Positions 8,649 through 19,700 of a DNA stretch of 64,000 nt are shown here, piece after piece. Numbering within the stretch: position 1 is the first letter of the stretch; each line of letters begins with the position of its first letter. The position numbers and the translations under genes are program-made. The notes beneath the pieces are model-generated. The model saw only the letters and a list, made by a program, of their open reading frames with translations. It had not been told where the DNA came from and ran no database searches. This DNA is from an uncultured bacterium. GTDB taxonomy: Bacteria; Verrucomicrobiota; Verrucomicrobiia; Verrucomicrobiales; V1-33. Where the stretch lies: positions 1 through 64,000 of the forward strand of contig CAJBME010000301.1 of assembly GCA_903954065.1 (NCBI GenBank), given 5' to 3'.

Positions 8649-11291
8649 ATGCGACAATTATTCATCCATGGCGGGCTGGTGGCGGCTTGGGTTTTGGGGG
8701 GTGTGTTACCGGCCGCGGACGGTAGTTTTGATCCGGCGCGACTGGAGCGCGAGGTGGTGGTGGCGGCGGCCGACGATCCGGTGGCGCTCGATTTTGGTCC
8801 TAGCGGCTCGATATTTTTTGTGGAGCGGACGGGCACGGTGAAAAAGTGGGAGGCGACCACGGGTGGGGTGAGTGTTGTCGGCCGGGTGCCGTCGCTGACC
8901 AAGGCGGATGCGGGGGCGTTGGGGTTTGTATTGGCGCGGGATTTTGCGACCAGCGGGCATTTTTTCCTGCTGTATGTACCCGAGTCGCGACTGGCGGACC
9001 GTCCGCATGAATTGCGCGTGTCACGGTTTTCGGTGCGGGACGGCCGGCTGGTGGATGGATCGGAAGAGGTCTTGCTGGCCATTCCGCTGGAGGGAGGGGA
9101 TAGCCCAGCCCATTGTGGGGGCGGTTTGGCCTGGGATGCCGCTGGCAATCTGCTGGTTGGCATTGGCGATAATTCCCCTCCCCAAGACCTGCCCGCCGTG
9201 CATCCCGACGAACTGCCGCGGGACTCCCGCCGTAGCGCAGCCAATTCTCAGGACCTGCGCGGGAAAATCCTTCGGATCACCCCGGCTGCCGATGGCACGT
9301 ATACGATTCCACAGGGCAACATGTTCGCTGATCGCAGCGTCGGGCGGCCCGAGGTCTGGCTCATGGGCGCCCGCAATCCGTTTCGGATCGCCGTCGATGC
9401 CCAGACCGGACGGGTCGTCTGGGGAGACGTCGGCGGCAATGTCGATCCCGCCTTGGATCTCGGTCCCGAAGGGTATGACGAATTGAATGTGACGTCGGCG
9501 CCGGGATTTTATGGATGGCCGTTCTGCAGTGGGCCCAATGAGCCGTGGCGGTCGTTTGACGGAGCGACGCGGCGTGCTCGCGGTCCGTTTTTTGATCCAT
9601 TGCATGTGGTGAATGAATCGAAGGGAAATACGGGTTTGGTTTCGCTGCCGCCGAGCCAGCCGGCGTTATTGTGGTATCCAACTAGCGAGTCACGCGAATG
9701 GCCGCAGCTCGGCTCCGGCGGACGCAGCATCACCAGCGGCCCCGTTTATCACTACAACGCCTATCCGGATTCAATCGTTCGCCTGCCGGAATCACTCGAT
9801 GGCGCCATCCTCTGGGGCGAATGGATGCGAAATTTTCTGGCCGTGGCCCGCGTCGCGGCGGACGGCACCCTGCAGAGCGTGGAACGGTTGATGCCGGATA
9901 CCATTTTCCGAAAACCATCCGACCTGCGTCTGGGGCCGGACGGGGCCCTCTACATCGCAGAATACGGAGACGCTTGGGCCGGTAATACGACCGGACAAAT
10001 TACCCGCGTCCTCTACCGCCGCGGCCATCGCGCCCCCATCGCCCAAGCCAGCGCCAGTGTCATCGCCGGACCAGCACCCCTGTCCGTGACGTTCGATGCC
10101 GGTGGTTCCAGTGATCCAGATGCCGGTGACCGCGAGGCGCTTACCTTCTCTTGGAAGTTTGATGGCGCGACGGGCGCGACGGGCGCGACGGCCACGCATG
10201 TTTTTAGCGAAACCGGGCGGTTTCCGGTCGAGTTGACGGTGCGCGACCCGCACGGTTTGGAAGCGCGCTCGACGGTGGTTATTGCTGTGGGCAACACGCC
10301 GCCGGTTGTGCGCATCACCCAACCTGCGGATGGCAGTTTTTTTGAGTATGACCGGCCCGTGGCGTATCAGGTCGAGGCGGTGGATGCGGAAGATGGGGTT
10401 TTGGGGCCGGAAAAAGTTCTGGTCCAGTATGAGCGTCGCGATCGTTTGCGGAGCGAGGACGAGGCCACGGTGCATCCCGGGCTGGCGCTGATGCGGGCGG
10501 GCACGTGTTTTGCGTGTCACCGGGCTGCGGAAGCGAGTGCGGGGCCGGCGTATGTGGACGTTGCTCGCCGCTATGCGCCGGATGTGGCGGCCCGCGAAAA
10601 ACTCACCCATAAAATCCTGCAGGGAGGAGTGGGGGCTTGGGGGGCCGTGCCGATGCCGCCGCACCCGCAGCATACCGCTGAGCAGGCGGGATTGATGGTC
10701 GATTGGATCTTGGCCCAAGCGGAACACGATGCTCGGGCGTTGCCGGCCGGCTTGCAGGGGACGCTGACCGTCCCCGCGCCCCAAAACGAATGGGGGGCAT
10801 TTGCCAACGGTGTCGTCATTCTGACGGCGGCGGCCACCGACGGCGGCACTCCGGCCGCGGCCCCGCTCAGCGCTGAAAGTCGTCTGGTGCTGCGCACTCG
10901 TCGGCAAATGGCGGCGGCGTTTGATCGCGCGGTCCAAACCACCACCCAGCATACTTTTGAACATGGTGTGATTGCCCGGATGCAGGCTGGCGGCTGGATC
11001 GCCTTTGATCAGATACCGCTGGCCACCGTGCGCGCCATCCGCCTGCGGCTCCATCCTGTCATCGGTGACGCCGCGGCCCGTCTCGAGGTCCGCTCCGGTT
11101 CACCCGACGGCCCGCTGATGGGTCAGAGCGAAATCCCTGCAGCCAAGGGTTCTGAAAACAAGCCGCTGGATCTTCAAATCCCGCTGCCCCCGCCGCCGTC
11201 CGTCCCATCCGCCGCCTTGACCACGGTTTTCTTCCGTCTGGCGGGTGCTGCGTCCGGCACAGTCGATCTCGTCTGGATTGAATTCCAGTAA
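8649..11291 (+). CDS. Secreted sugar dehydrogenase-like propeller with PKD and cytochrome c domains
   Basis: 880 residues with a signal peptide (MRQLFIHGGLVAAWVLGGV). Residues ~30-450 form a glucose/sorbosone dehydrogenase-type beta propeller (HCGGGLAWDAAGNLLVGIGD, LRGKILRITP, LMGARNPFRIAVD). A PKD domain follows at ~461-547 (FDAGGSSDPDAGDREALTFSW), then an Ig-like stretch. A single-haem cytochrome c domain has FACH at ~620 and the distal region HKILQGGVGAWGAVPMPPH. A beta-rich C-terminal domain completes the protein. Electrons from a periplasmic sugar or polyol would pass to the haem; the substrate is unknown. The frame stays open upstream to 8385, but that part is antisense to mutT and the signal peptide fixes the start at 8649. 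Confidence 0.88.
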   Translation: MRQLFIHGGLVAAWVLGGVLPAADGSFDPARLEREVVVAAADDPVALDFGPSGSIFFVERTGTVKKWEATTGGVSVVGRVPSLTKADAGALGFVLARDFATSGHFFLLYVPESRLADRPHELRVSRFSVRDGRLVDGSEEVLLAIPLEGGDSPAHCGGGLAWDAAGNLLVGIGDNSPPQDLPAVHPDELPRDSRRSAANSQDLRGKILRITPAADGTYTIPQGNMFADRSVGRPEVWLMGARNPFRIAVDAQTGRVVWGDVGGNVDPALDLGPEGYDELNVTSAPGFYGWPFCSGPNEPWRSFDGATRRARGPFFDPLHVVNESKGNTGLVSLPPSQPALLWYPTSESREWPQLGSGGRSITSGPVYHYNAYPDSIVRLPESLDGAILWGEWMRNFLAVARVAADGTLQSVERLMPDTIFRKPSDLRLGPDGALYIAEYGDAWAGNTTGQITRVLYRRGHRAPIAQASASVIAGPAPLSVTFDAGGSSDPDAGDREALTFSWKFDGATGATGATATHVFSETGRFPVELTVRDPHGLEARSTVVIAVGNTPPVVRITQPADGSFFEYDRPVAYQVEAVDAEDGVLGPEKVLVQYERRDRLRSEDEATVHPGLALMRAGTCFACHRAAEASAGPAYVDVARRYAPDVAAREKLTHKILQGGVGAWGAVPMPPHPQHTAEQAGLMVDWILAQAEHDARALPAGLQGTLTVPAPQNEWGAFANGVVILTAAATDGGTPAAAPLSAESRLVLRTRRQMAAAFDRAVQTTTQHTFEHGVIARMQAGGWIAFDQIPLATVRAIRLRLHPVIGDAAARLEVRSGSPDGPLMGQSEIPAAKGSENKPLDLQIPLPPPPSVPSAALTTVFFRLAGAASGTVDLVWIEFQ

Positions 11292-11429
11292 TTCAGGAAT
11301 TGGAGCGCCATTTCAACACGCAGAAAACCGCACGACGAGCGGGGGCTGCGTGCGGTTGGGTGGAAGGCGTTGGTGATGAACCTTTTTCGGGACGCGGTGG
11401 TACCGCGCCCGATTTGCGGTCATCAGGGT

Positions 11430-11894
11430 TTAATCGTGACGGGCCGGGGCTTGGCCGTCGCCGTCAGAATCCCCTTGGGGAGCCGCCGCTGGCTGATGGC
11501 CGTCATCCTCGTAACGATCGTCGTCTGCGCTCTGGGAGCGCGGAGATCCTGCGGAGGCGTCGGCGTCTTCGATGCGATGCAGGGCATCGATGAAGTCACG
11601 GAGCATTTCCACTGGCAGCATGATGGTGTCGCGGCGCCCCCGGACGTCTTCGGTGATCTTGATGACGCGTCCGCGGTCGTTTTCTTTCAGGTCGAGAAAG
11701 AAGACTTTCCGATCAGTGATCAGTTTTTCGGTATGCAGTGGTGGCTGATGATCGCGCCGAAATCCGCCGCCACCGCCCCCGCCGCCCCGGCGGAAACCGC
11801 CGCCGCCGCCCCCGCCACCGCCCCGGTAGCCTCCTCCTTGATAGCTATCCTGGCGGTAGCCACCGCCTGTGTCTTCATCGTCATAAAACGGCAT
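11430..11894 (-). CDS. PUR-type DNA/RNA-binding protein (DUF3276) with glycine-rich arm
   Basis: 154 residues. The N-terminus (residues ~8-48) is a Gly/Arg/Tyr-rich arm (GGGYRGGGG, GGFRRGGGG) resembling RGG boxes. The central part (~55-105) is the PUR/DUF3276 fold (EKLITDRKVFFLDLKEND, RGRVIKITEDVRGRRDTI, MLPVEMLRDFIDAL). The C-terminus is acidic and probably disordered. Such proteins bind single-stranded nucleic acid and occur mainly in Bacteroidetes, spirochaetes and Verrucomicrobia. ATG 11894 has an excellent ribosome site, AGGAGG, 8 bases upstream. Monocistronic between convergent and divergent neighbours. The RNA target is unknown. Confidence 0.88.
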   Translation of the reverse strand: MPFYDDEDTGGGYRQDSYQGGGYRGGGGGGGGGFRRGGGGGGGGFRRDHQPPLHTEKLITDRKVFFLDLKENDRGRVIKITEDVRGRRDTIMLPVEMLRDFIDALHRIEDADASAGSPRSQSADDDRYEDDGHQPAAAPQGDSDGDGQAPARHD

Positions 11895-11902
11895 GTCTCT
11901 GT

Positions 11903-11908
11903 CCTCCT
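11903..11908 (-). promoter_or_regulatory. Strong ribosome binding site of the PUR-type gene
   Basis: Perfect AGGAGG on the minus strand, 8 bases before ATG 11894. It fixes that start against a longer open frame reaching 11936. Confidence 0.75.
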
Positions 11909-12103
11909 CTTGGTAGTGATAATGAACCGGAAGCATTTTTGTCCGGCGTGGCCGTCAGTGAATACGGAAGATTCGAGAAAATCAAGTGGTTATCCATCGA
12001 GGAGGAGAATTCTGCTTTCGCGGTACGGTGTGGGCGGACGGGGTGGTGGCGGAAGACGATGTCGCATTAAGGCCAATTGCCGGTTGAGATTTCGGATATC
12101 CGC

Positions 12104-12108
12104 GGAGG
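12104..12108 (+). promoter_or_regulatory. Ribosome binding site of the PQQ-like gene
   Basis: GGAGG, 8 bases before ATG 12117. It fixes the start against a long upstream open frame that is antisense to the PUR-type gene. Confidence 0.65.
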
Positions 12109-12116
12109 CTAACCGA

Positions 12117-13445
12117 ATGAATTCCTTGTGGATCACCCCTGCTGTATCTTTCCTGCTGACCCTGAGCGCACTGGCCGCAGATTGGCCGCGCTGGCTGGGC
12201 CCCGATGGCGACCTGACATGGCGGGAAAAAGGACTGGTGGAAAAGTTCCCGGAGGGCGGGCCCACCGTCCTGTGGCGCGCGCCGGTGGCCAACGGCTACA
12301 GCGGCCCCGCCGTCGTTGGTGACCGGGTTTTTCTTAGCGATTACGTGATCGAGACTGGAGTTGTCGACGACCGTCCGGGGACCCGTACGGTCTTAACTGG
12401 GGAGGAGCGGGTGCGTGCGTATGACGCTGCGACCGGCAAAGTGCTGTGGTCCTATGCGTACGAAGTCCCGCTGAATGTCAGTTTTCCCAATGGCCCGCGG
12501 ACGACCCCGGCGGTTGAGGGCGAGCTGCTGTGGTCGTTGGGAGCCGAAGGGCATCTCGTGTGCTTGCGGGTCAAGGACGGGTCACTGGTGTGGAAAAAAG
12601 AATTAAAGAAAGATTACCAGCAGGTGGAGGCTCCGTTCTGGGGGTATTCGCACCATCCGGTCATTCACGGAGATCTGCTTTATTGCCTGCCCGGCGGGGA
12701 GGGGACGACCGTGGTCGCCTTCAACAAAAAGACAGGCGCCGAAGTCTGGCGGGCGCTCACGGCCAAGGATCCTGGGTATGCCCCTCCAGTGGTCATCAAC
12801 CGCGGTGGCCGCGACATCCTTATCGTCTGGCACCCGGAAGCGCTCTGCGGCCTCGACGCTGCCACCGGAAAGGTGTTCTGGTCGATCCCGTTCAGCGTCG
12901 CTTATGGCATGTCCATCATGGCTCCACGGGTGGGTGGTGATCATGTTTTTGTCGGCGGCATGGTTAAAAAATCCTTGCTGGTTAAACTCTCCGCTGATGG
13001 CACGGCCGCCGAAGTCGAGTGGACCGGCGCCCCGAAACAAGGGCTCTCGCCGAAAAACGGCACACCGCTCGTCTGGAACGGTCACCTCTACGGCTGCGAT
13101 GCCGACGGCGAAATGCGCTTTGCCGACCTCGTGACCGGCGATCGCCTCTGGAGCAGCGAGGAGCCACTGAAGGGAGAATCGCCGAATTCCGGCACTTTTT
13201 TCATGGTCCGCCTGACTGAAGCCGCTCCAGGAGCGCCTAATCACCTGATCGCCAATGATCTCGGTGAATTGGTGCTGGCTGACGTGTCGCCTGCCGGTTA
13301 CAAAGAAGTTTCGCGCGCCCGCGTGCTCGAACCCACCACTCCAGGGATGGGGCGCACCGTGGTTTGGAGTCATCCCGCCTTCGCGCGGCAGTGCGTTTTC
13401 CTGCGCAACGACCGGGAAATGATCTGTGTTTCGCTCGCCCAATAG
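12117..13445 (+). CDS. Secreted PQQ-like beta-propeller protein
   Basis: 442 residues with a signal peptide (MNSLWITPAVSFLLTLSALA) and a mature start at ADWPRWLGPDGD, typical of exported PQQ-like proteins in PVC bacteria. At least six blade motifs of the kind AYDAATGKVLWSY, VAFNKKTGAEVWRA and CGLDAATGKVFWS are visible, which fits an eight-bladed BamB-like or quinoprotein fold. No cytochrome motif or other catalytic signature is visible, so it may be a scaffold rather than an alcohol dehydrogenase. GGAGG lies 8 bases before the start. It probably works outside the cytoplasm. Function unknown beyond the fold. Confidence 0.85.
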   Translation: MNSLWITPAVSFLLTLSALAADWPRWLGPDGDLTWREKGLVEKFPEGGPTVLWRAPVANGYSGPAVVGDRVFLSDYVIETGVVDDRPGTRTVLTGEERVRAYDAATGKVLWSYAYEVPLNVSFPNGPRTTPAVEGELLWSLGAEGHLVCLRVKDGSLVWKKELKKDYQQVEAPFWGYSHHPVIHGDLLYCLPGGEGTTVVAFNKKTGAEVWRALTAKDPGYAPPVVINRGGRDILIVWHPEALCGLDAATGKVFWSIPFSVAYGMSIMAPRVGGDHVFVGGMVKKSLLVKLSADGTAAEVEWTGAPKQGLSPKNGTPLVWNGHLYGCDADGEMRFADLVTGDRLWSSEEPLKGESPNSGTFFMVRLTEAAPGAPNHLIANDLGELVLADVSPAGYKEVSRARVLEPTTPGMGRTVVWSHPAFARQCVFLRNDREMICVSLAQ

Positions 13446-13746
13446 GTGAGCGGGATAGGGTGTTGGTGGCGGCTCCGCCTTACGAAAGACGTGGCCTGAT
13501 GGTCCGGTGTGAATCCGGGGCTGGCGGCGTGCGGGCGACGTCTCCCTCGTTTTTTGGTTGTTCCGGGCCTGGAGGTGACTTGGTTTCCGTTTTTCGGGGA
13601 AGGTTTTTTTTATGCGGCAACGCGGGGTGTGCGAATTGTCTTCGATTTCGCTTGGCGGACCGGCCTAGTCTTGGGCACACTGATGAACGGTTGTTTTGTT
13701 TTCCCTGATGACCGGACTTCCTGTTTCCTTAAATTTGCCTTCATCC
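13446..13746. other. Intergenic region, nothing recognised
   Basis: 301 bases between the PQQ-like gene and the 2294-residue protein. I see no gene, clear terminator or repeat. It should hold the promoter of the downstream gene, but no convincing -35/-10 pair stands out. Confidence 0.4.
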
Positions 13747-16700
13747 ATGTCTCGTTTATTTCGATTTGCCGCCGCCCTGTGGGCGACAGCGGCTGGTGTA
13801 TCCGCTGAGCAGGTTGCCATCACTGAGATTATGTATAATCCGGCGGGTTCGGCCCCGGAGTTTGTGGAGGTGTTGAATCTGACCAGCAATCGGATTGACA
13901 TGGCTGAGTGGAAGTTGGCGGGTGGAGTGGTTTTGACGTTACCTGGATTTGATGCGGCGGTGCCGTCGGCGCATTTTCTTCGTGAATATGAGCGGGTGAT
14001 TTTCAGTTCGGCTGATCCGGCGGCGACGCGGTTGGCCTATCCGGCGCTGGCGGCTGGGACGCGGGTTTTCGGGCCGTGGACGGGGAATTTGAACAATGCG
14101 GGTGACACCATCACGGTGGTGGACGCGGTGAGTGCGTTGCAGAGTGAAGTGACGTACAAAGATGATACTGAGTGGCCGGTGGCGGCGGACGGGGCTGGGC
14201 ATTCATTAGTTTTGATCAATGAAAACCGGGCGGTCGACGACTGGCGCAACTGGCGGGCCAGTCCGCGGCCGGGCGGTAGTCCGGGGCAGGATGAAGCGCG
14301 GCGGCCGGAAGAACCGTTGGCGGTGAGCGAGCCGTCATTAGTGTCATCCTATGTGGTGACTGACTACACGAGTACTCCGGCGACTGGTGGAGTGCCGACC
14401 CCGGCGCGCCTGACCGACACCAAATGGAAATTTTATGCGGAGACGGCGGCGCCTCCGGTCGGCTGGAATGCACCGGGATTTGATGATGCGGCCTGGGGTC
14501 CGTCGGATCCGGCGCTTGGGTATGCTCCTTTTGGATTTGAGCCGGCCACGGTATCGGCGACGTTTCCGGGCATTCGCACGCCGGTGGCGGCTAACCAGCC
14601 CTTGAGCACCTATTATTTTCGCACGACGTTCCAGTGGAATGGGGCGCTGACTGGTCTTACGGCGAGTTTCGATCAATTTCTGGATGACGGGGCGGTGGTG
14701 TGGCTGAACGGTCAGATGTTAGTGCGCGAGCGGATGACGACCGGGACGGTGACGCATGCTTCGCTGGCCAATGCGGAATCGCCGGACGGGACGGAAGAGA
14801 CCGGCCGCATGCCGGTGGCGGCCGCCGTTCTGAATGGTAAGCTTGTGGCCGGGACGAACACGCTGGCTGTGGAAGTGCATAACCGCACCACTACCAATGA
14901 CGACATGGTGATGGCGTTGCGGATGAAATTATCCTCCACCCTGCCGGGTGTGTTGATCAATGAAGTTGTGCCGTCCACCATTGCTGGTCAAGGGTTTGTC
15001 GAATTTTATAACCCTCTTGGGACAGCGGTTGATTTGAAGGGGCATTACCTCAGCAGTGATCCGGACAATTTGACGACGCATGTCATTCCGAATTCGCTGG
15101 TGGTTCCACCCAGCGGATTGGCCACTCTCGATTTTGCGACGGCCGGCCTTAAAGCTGACAGTCCGGTGCAGATTTACCTGACTCGTCCGGACGGGGTCAG
15201 CAAGATGGCTGCGGCTTCGGTGCGGGTGCCGTTGGACGGCCGTTCGGCTGGACGCAAGCCTGCGGGCGGCGGTCAGTGGTTTGTTTTTGCCACGCCCTCG
15301 CCTGGGGCGCCGAATCAATCGAGCAGTTTGCCGGCGGCCAGTCCGTTGCGGCTGAGTGAAGTGCACCATGGCGGGGCCGGGCGGGTGACGTGGGTGGAGG
15401 TGGCCAATCCGGCGGCTTCTTCGGTGGGGTTGGATGGGGCTTTTCTTTCGGATTCCCGGGAGCTGATCAACCGGGTGCCGTTGTCGGGGGCGGTGGCGGC
15501 CGGTGGTTGGGTGAGTGTGCCGGTGAATTTTTCGGCTCCGGTGGGGGATGCTTTGTATGTTTATTTAGTGGCGAGCGATTTGACGGTCTTGGATGCGGTC
15601 AAGCTGACGCCGCGGGCTGGGTTGCCGTCGATGCAGCGGTTTCCGTTGACTGGCACCGAGTGGTATCATGCCGTCGTCCCGACGCGGGATGCGGCCAATG
15701 CGCCCGAGATTCGCGAAGCGGTCGTCATCAATGAAATCATGTATCGTCCACCCTCCTCGCATTCTGCGGGCGAGTATGTGGAGTTGTTCAACCGCGGGGC
15801 GGCGACGGTAAACCTTGCGGGTTGGCGCATGGCGGGCGGCATTAATTATACGTTTCCGGCGGGGGCGCTGCTGGCCCCGGGTAGTTATGCGGTGGTGGCA
15901 AGCCAGCCGTCGTACATGACGACGCATTACCCTGGCATCACTCAGGTTTTTGGTCCGCTGGCCGGCACCCTGCGCAACGCGGGCGAACTGATTCGCCTTG
16001 AAGATGAGCGGGGAAATCTTGCGGATTCCGTTCATTATGAATCTGGTGGCCAGTGGCCGACGGCGGCCGGCGGCGAAGGCAGCAGTCTGGAATTGATCCA
16101 CCCATCGATGGACAACAGCCAGCCATCGGCGTGGCGCGCCAGCGATGAGAGCCAGAAATCGACGTTGCAGACGTTCACGCACACGGGGATTTACCGTGAA
16201 TTGCGAGGGGTTTCCGGCGGCACGACGAGTTCGCGGGAGCTCCATTTCCATGCGGTGAGCGACTCGCATTTGTTATTGCGGGATATTTCTCTGACGCGGG
16301 CGGGAAGCGGCAATCTGATCACCACGGGTGACGCCACCTCGCATACGGGCAGCAGCGCGGCGGGATTTCTGTGCACGGGAACGCACAGTCAGAGCGATAC
16401 CCTGCCGCGGGTGGGGGCGACCATCACAGGCGATCCGGGATTTCATTTGATCAGCACCGGGACCGGGGACACCAAGAACAACAAGACCGAGGTCGATTGC
16501 ACGGGGATTGCCAAAGACAACATCTTGACCCTGACGTTTCAGGCGCGGTGGATTTCCGGCATGCCGGTCTTGATTGGCCAGACGTGGGACCGCAGTTTTG
16601 GCACGGTGTTTCGTTTGCCCATTCCGAATAATTTGGGCACGCCCGGGGCTAATAATTCGGCGGTGCGGGCGGCGGCGCCACCCACGGTCGACCAGCTGGC

Positions 16701-19700
16701 ACACACGCCGCCGGTCCCGTCGGCCACCCAGCCGGTGGTGGTCACGGCCCGTGTTTCTGCGGTGTCGGGCCCGCCGGTGGTGCAGCTGGTGCGCCGTCTG
16801 GATTCGATCAATGCCAACGGGGTGTGGACGACGCAAGACATGAATGATGCCGGGACCGGCGGCGACAAGGTGGCGGGAGACGGCGTCTTCTCGGTCACGG
16901 TGCCGCCTCAGGCCGACACCTCGATCATTCAGTTCTACGTACGGGCCACGGCTCCCGGCGATCAGGTCAACGAACTGCCGCGCGACGGCGCTAACCGCCC
17001 CGCCATGTGGATCGTCGATAATGCGCCTCCGGGCGGGCGGCCCGGTACCGTCGCCCACCGCTTCATCATTTCCAAATACCACCGGAATGCGCTGGGCAAT
17101 GGCGGGTGGTCAGCCAAATACGACTGGGATTTTCCCCGGATGTCGAACTTCGAATTTAATGCCACTGTGATTCTCGGAGAGACGAGTTTCCCCGGCGGCC
17201 CCGAAGTCCTCTACAACTGCGGCATGCGCAAAGGTGGTAGCCCGTGGACCCGGTCGGATGCCAATACGCTGGACCGACTCCGCTGGAAATCGCCCGGTGA
17301 TGCGCTCTATCGCAACCGCTCGAAAACCGGGGTCGATAATGACGCAGCCGGAGGGTCGCGCTTCCACAACCGCATCACCCGTCACTTTTTGTATCTGCTC
17401 GGGTATCCCGTGCCGGATCACGAATTCATCCAGCAGATTGTCAACGAAGACGCTCCGCGGATCGGTGATGACATGGAGCCGACGGATACTGATTTCTTCG
17501 ACCGCGCGTACGCCGACGGTGGTGAAGGTCAGTTGTTTGAAATTGATGATGCGTGGTTTATGTATGACCAGGCTCCGAATAGCCCGGGTGCAGAAAACCG
17601 CCTTGATGCCGGCAGCGTGACTGGACGCTGGGCCTTGACCGACTGGACCAACCCCGCCATTCCTCCCACCCCTTCGGCTGACAGCCCGATCTTTTTCCAT
17701 GGTAATTGGCCGGTGCGCTTTCCGGAAGATCGGTATGACTACGCCTCGCTGGCCTCGTTGATCAAGACCACGGTGAATGGCGCGACGACTTCCCAAATTT
17801 GGCGCGATCAGGTGTCGCGGCAGCTCGACATCGAACGAGCCGCTCTGTACGCTGCTGTGCGCGGGTACATTGGCGAATGGGACAACTTCACCCTCAACCG
17901 CGGCAAAAACGGATATTTCTATCGCCGTCCTATGGATGGGAAATTTGAGTTTCACCATTGGGACAGTGACCTTGCTTTTCAGAATACGGGCGAGGGGTTT
18001 CTGGGCACGGCGGGTGGACTGGGATGGACCAATTTGACGGGTCGTCCGTGGTTCCGGCAGCGGCTCAATTTTTACCTGACCGAGCTTTTGACCAAGTACA
18101 CCAAAGATTCGCCGCGCATGAATGCGTGGTTGGCGGCGATGAACTATCAGGCTGGAAGCAGCGACGGGTTGGCTCCATTTAAAACGAGCGGCTTCAGTTA
18201 CCCGGGATGGTTTAGCGGCCGTCAAGCGCCCGGCATTAGTTTCGTCAACCAAGCGGGAGGCAGCAATTATACGCGCGCTTTTGCGGTCACCACCGCCGCC
18301 GGTCAAACCGTGACCACGCCGTTGTTCACCCTTGAAGGCGTCGCCTCGTCTAAAGTGTATACGGTCGACGTCGAAGGCCATCCTGAGGCCGCCGCGGAGT
18401 GGGTCCCGGAGACCGGTAACTTTGGCAAATGGAAGATCAGCGGGGTCGCGCTGGCCAGTGGATTAAACACCCTGACGGTGCGGGCCCTCGGTTTGAAAGG
18501 CGAAGTCATGACGACGGCGCCGCTCACTGTCACGTTGACGCCTAATGCGCCGCCGATCGCGGTGCTCACGACGGTCCCATCGTCGCTGAATGTGGCGGTC
18601 AACGAAATGGTGCAACTGAACGCGGCTGGCAGTCGCGATCCGGATGGCGGGCCTCTGAGTTTCACATGGACGGTGGCGCCGACTGCCGGCACTTCGCTGA
18701 CGCAGCCGGTGGCCGGCCGGGCCCAGCTCATCTGCGCTCTGCCCGGCCTTTATACCATCGATTTGATCATCAAGGATGCGGCTGGGCTATCGACGGCGGT
18801 GCGTCGCGAGGTCACGGTTTTTGCGACCTCGGATTTCCGTTCATTCACGAATGGCGCGGTGCTTGATCCCGCGCTGACGGCGACCAACTTGCCCTTGCGG
18901 GACAATACGCCGACGGACACGTGGTACTCGCTGGAGGACAAGCCTGGATCGCTGCTGATCCAGATCATGGACCGCATCGCGCTGCCGCTGAATGGCGGAG
19001 GGTTTCCTTCGGTCACCCGCGATCTGCCGGATGCCGGCGACTGGGTGTTGCAAACCAAAGCGTCATTCGACACGCGGCCAATCGGGTTGTTCCAGTCTGG
19101 ATTGATAGTGCATCTCACGGAAAACGGTCAGCCGGTGCGTTATGTTTTCGGTCCGGAGGGACGGTCGTCGCTGACTATCCGCCGGTCGGTCAATGGCGGT
19201 CCGTTCACCACCCTGTTGGGCGCGGTGCGCCTGAATGCCGGGGGGCCGGACATCACGGAAATCGACGGCACCTTGTGGCAGGCCGACGCGTATTTCACCG
19301 GTGGATCGCCATTCACGCAGGCGTTTACATATGCCTATGCCAACCCCACGCTCAATGACACCGGGCGGGGCGGACCGGCCGGGTTTTCTTACGGGATCAA
19401 CGTGCCGAATGGCGGATACGAACTCACGCTGCGAGCCGCCGCGGCGCAGGCCGTCGTGCAGTCAGTCTCACTCAATGGCGGAGCGCCGCAGAGCTGGACG
19501 GTGGCGGCCGGTCTGAATGCCGCTGAAAAATCATTGTATGTGCCGCAGGTGCTGGTGGCGAATGGCACATTCAATTGTGCCATCACCCGGACGAGCGGGG
19601 CCAACCCGGATGCGGTTTTGACGGCTCTGGAATTGGTGCCGAGCGAGACTGAGTTCAGCGCACTGCGCGTGCAGCGGGCCGGCGGACAATTGATTTTTGC

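Noticed and set aside
9792..11054. 420-residue antisense open frame inside the sugar-dehydrogenase-like gene
   Set aside because: Arg/His-rich translation with no recognisable motif; a shadow of the real gene.
11370..12116. Long N-terminal extension of the PQQ-like protein
   Set aside because: It overlaps the PUR-type gene in antisense; GGAGG and a signal peptide fix the start at 12117.
17110..18381. 423-residue antisense open frame inside the giant LTD gene
   Set aside because: High-GC codon bias leaves long antisense frames open; no domain, start signal or sensible composition.
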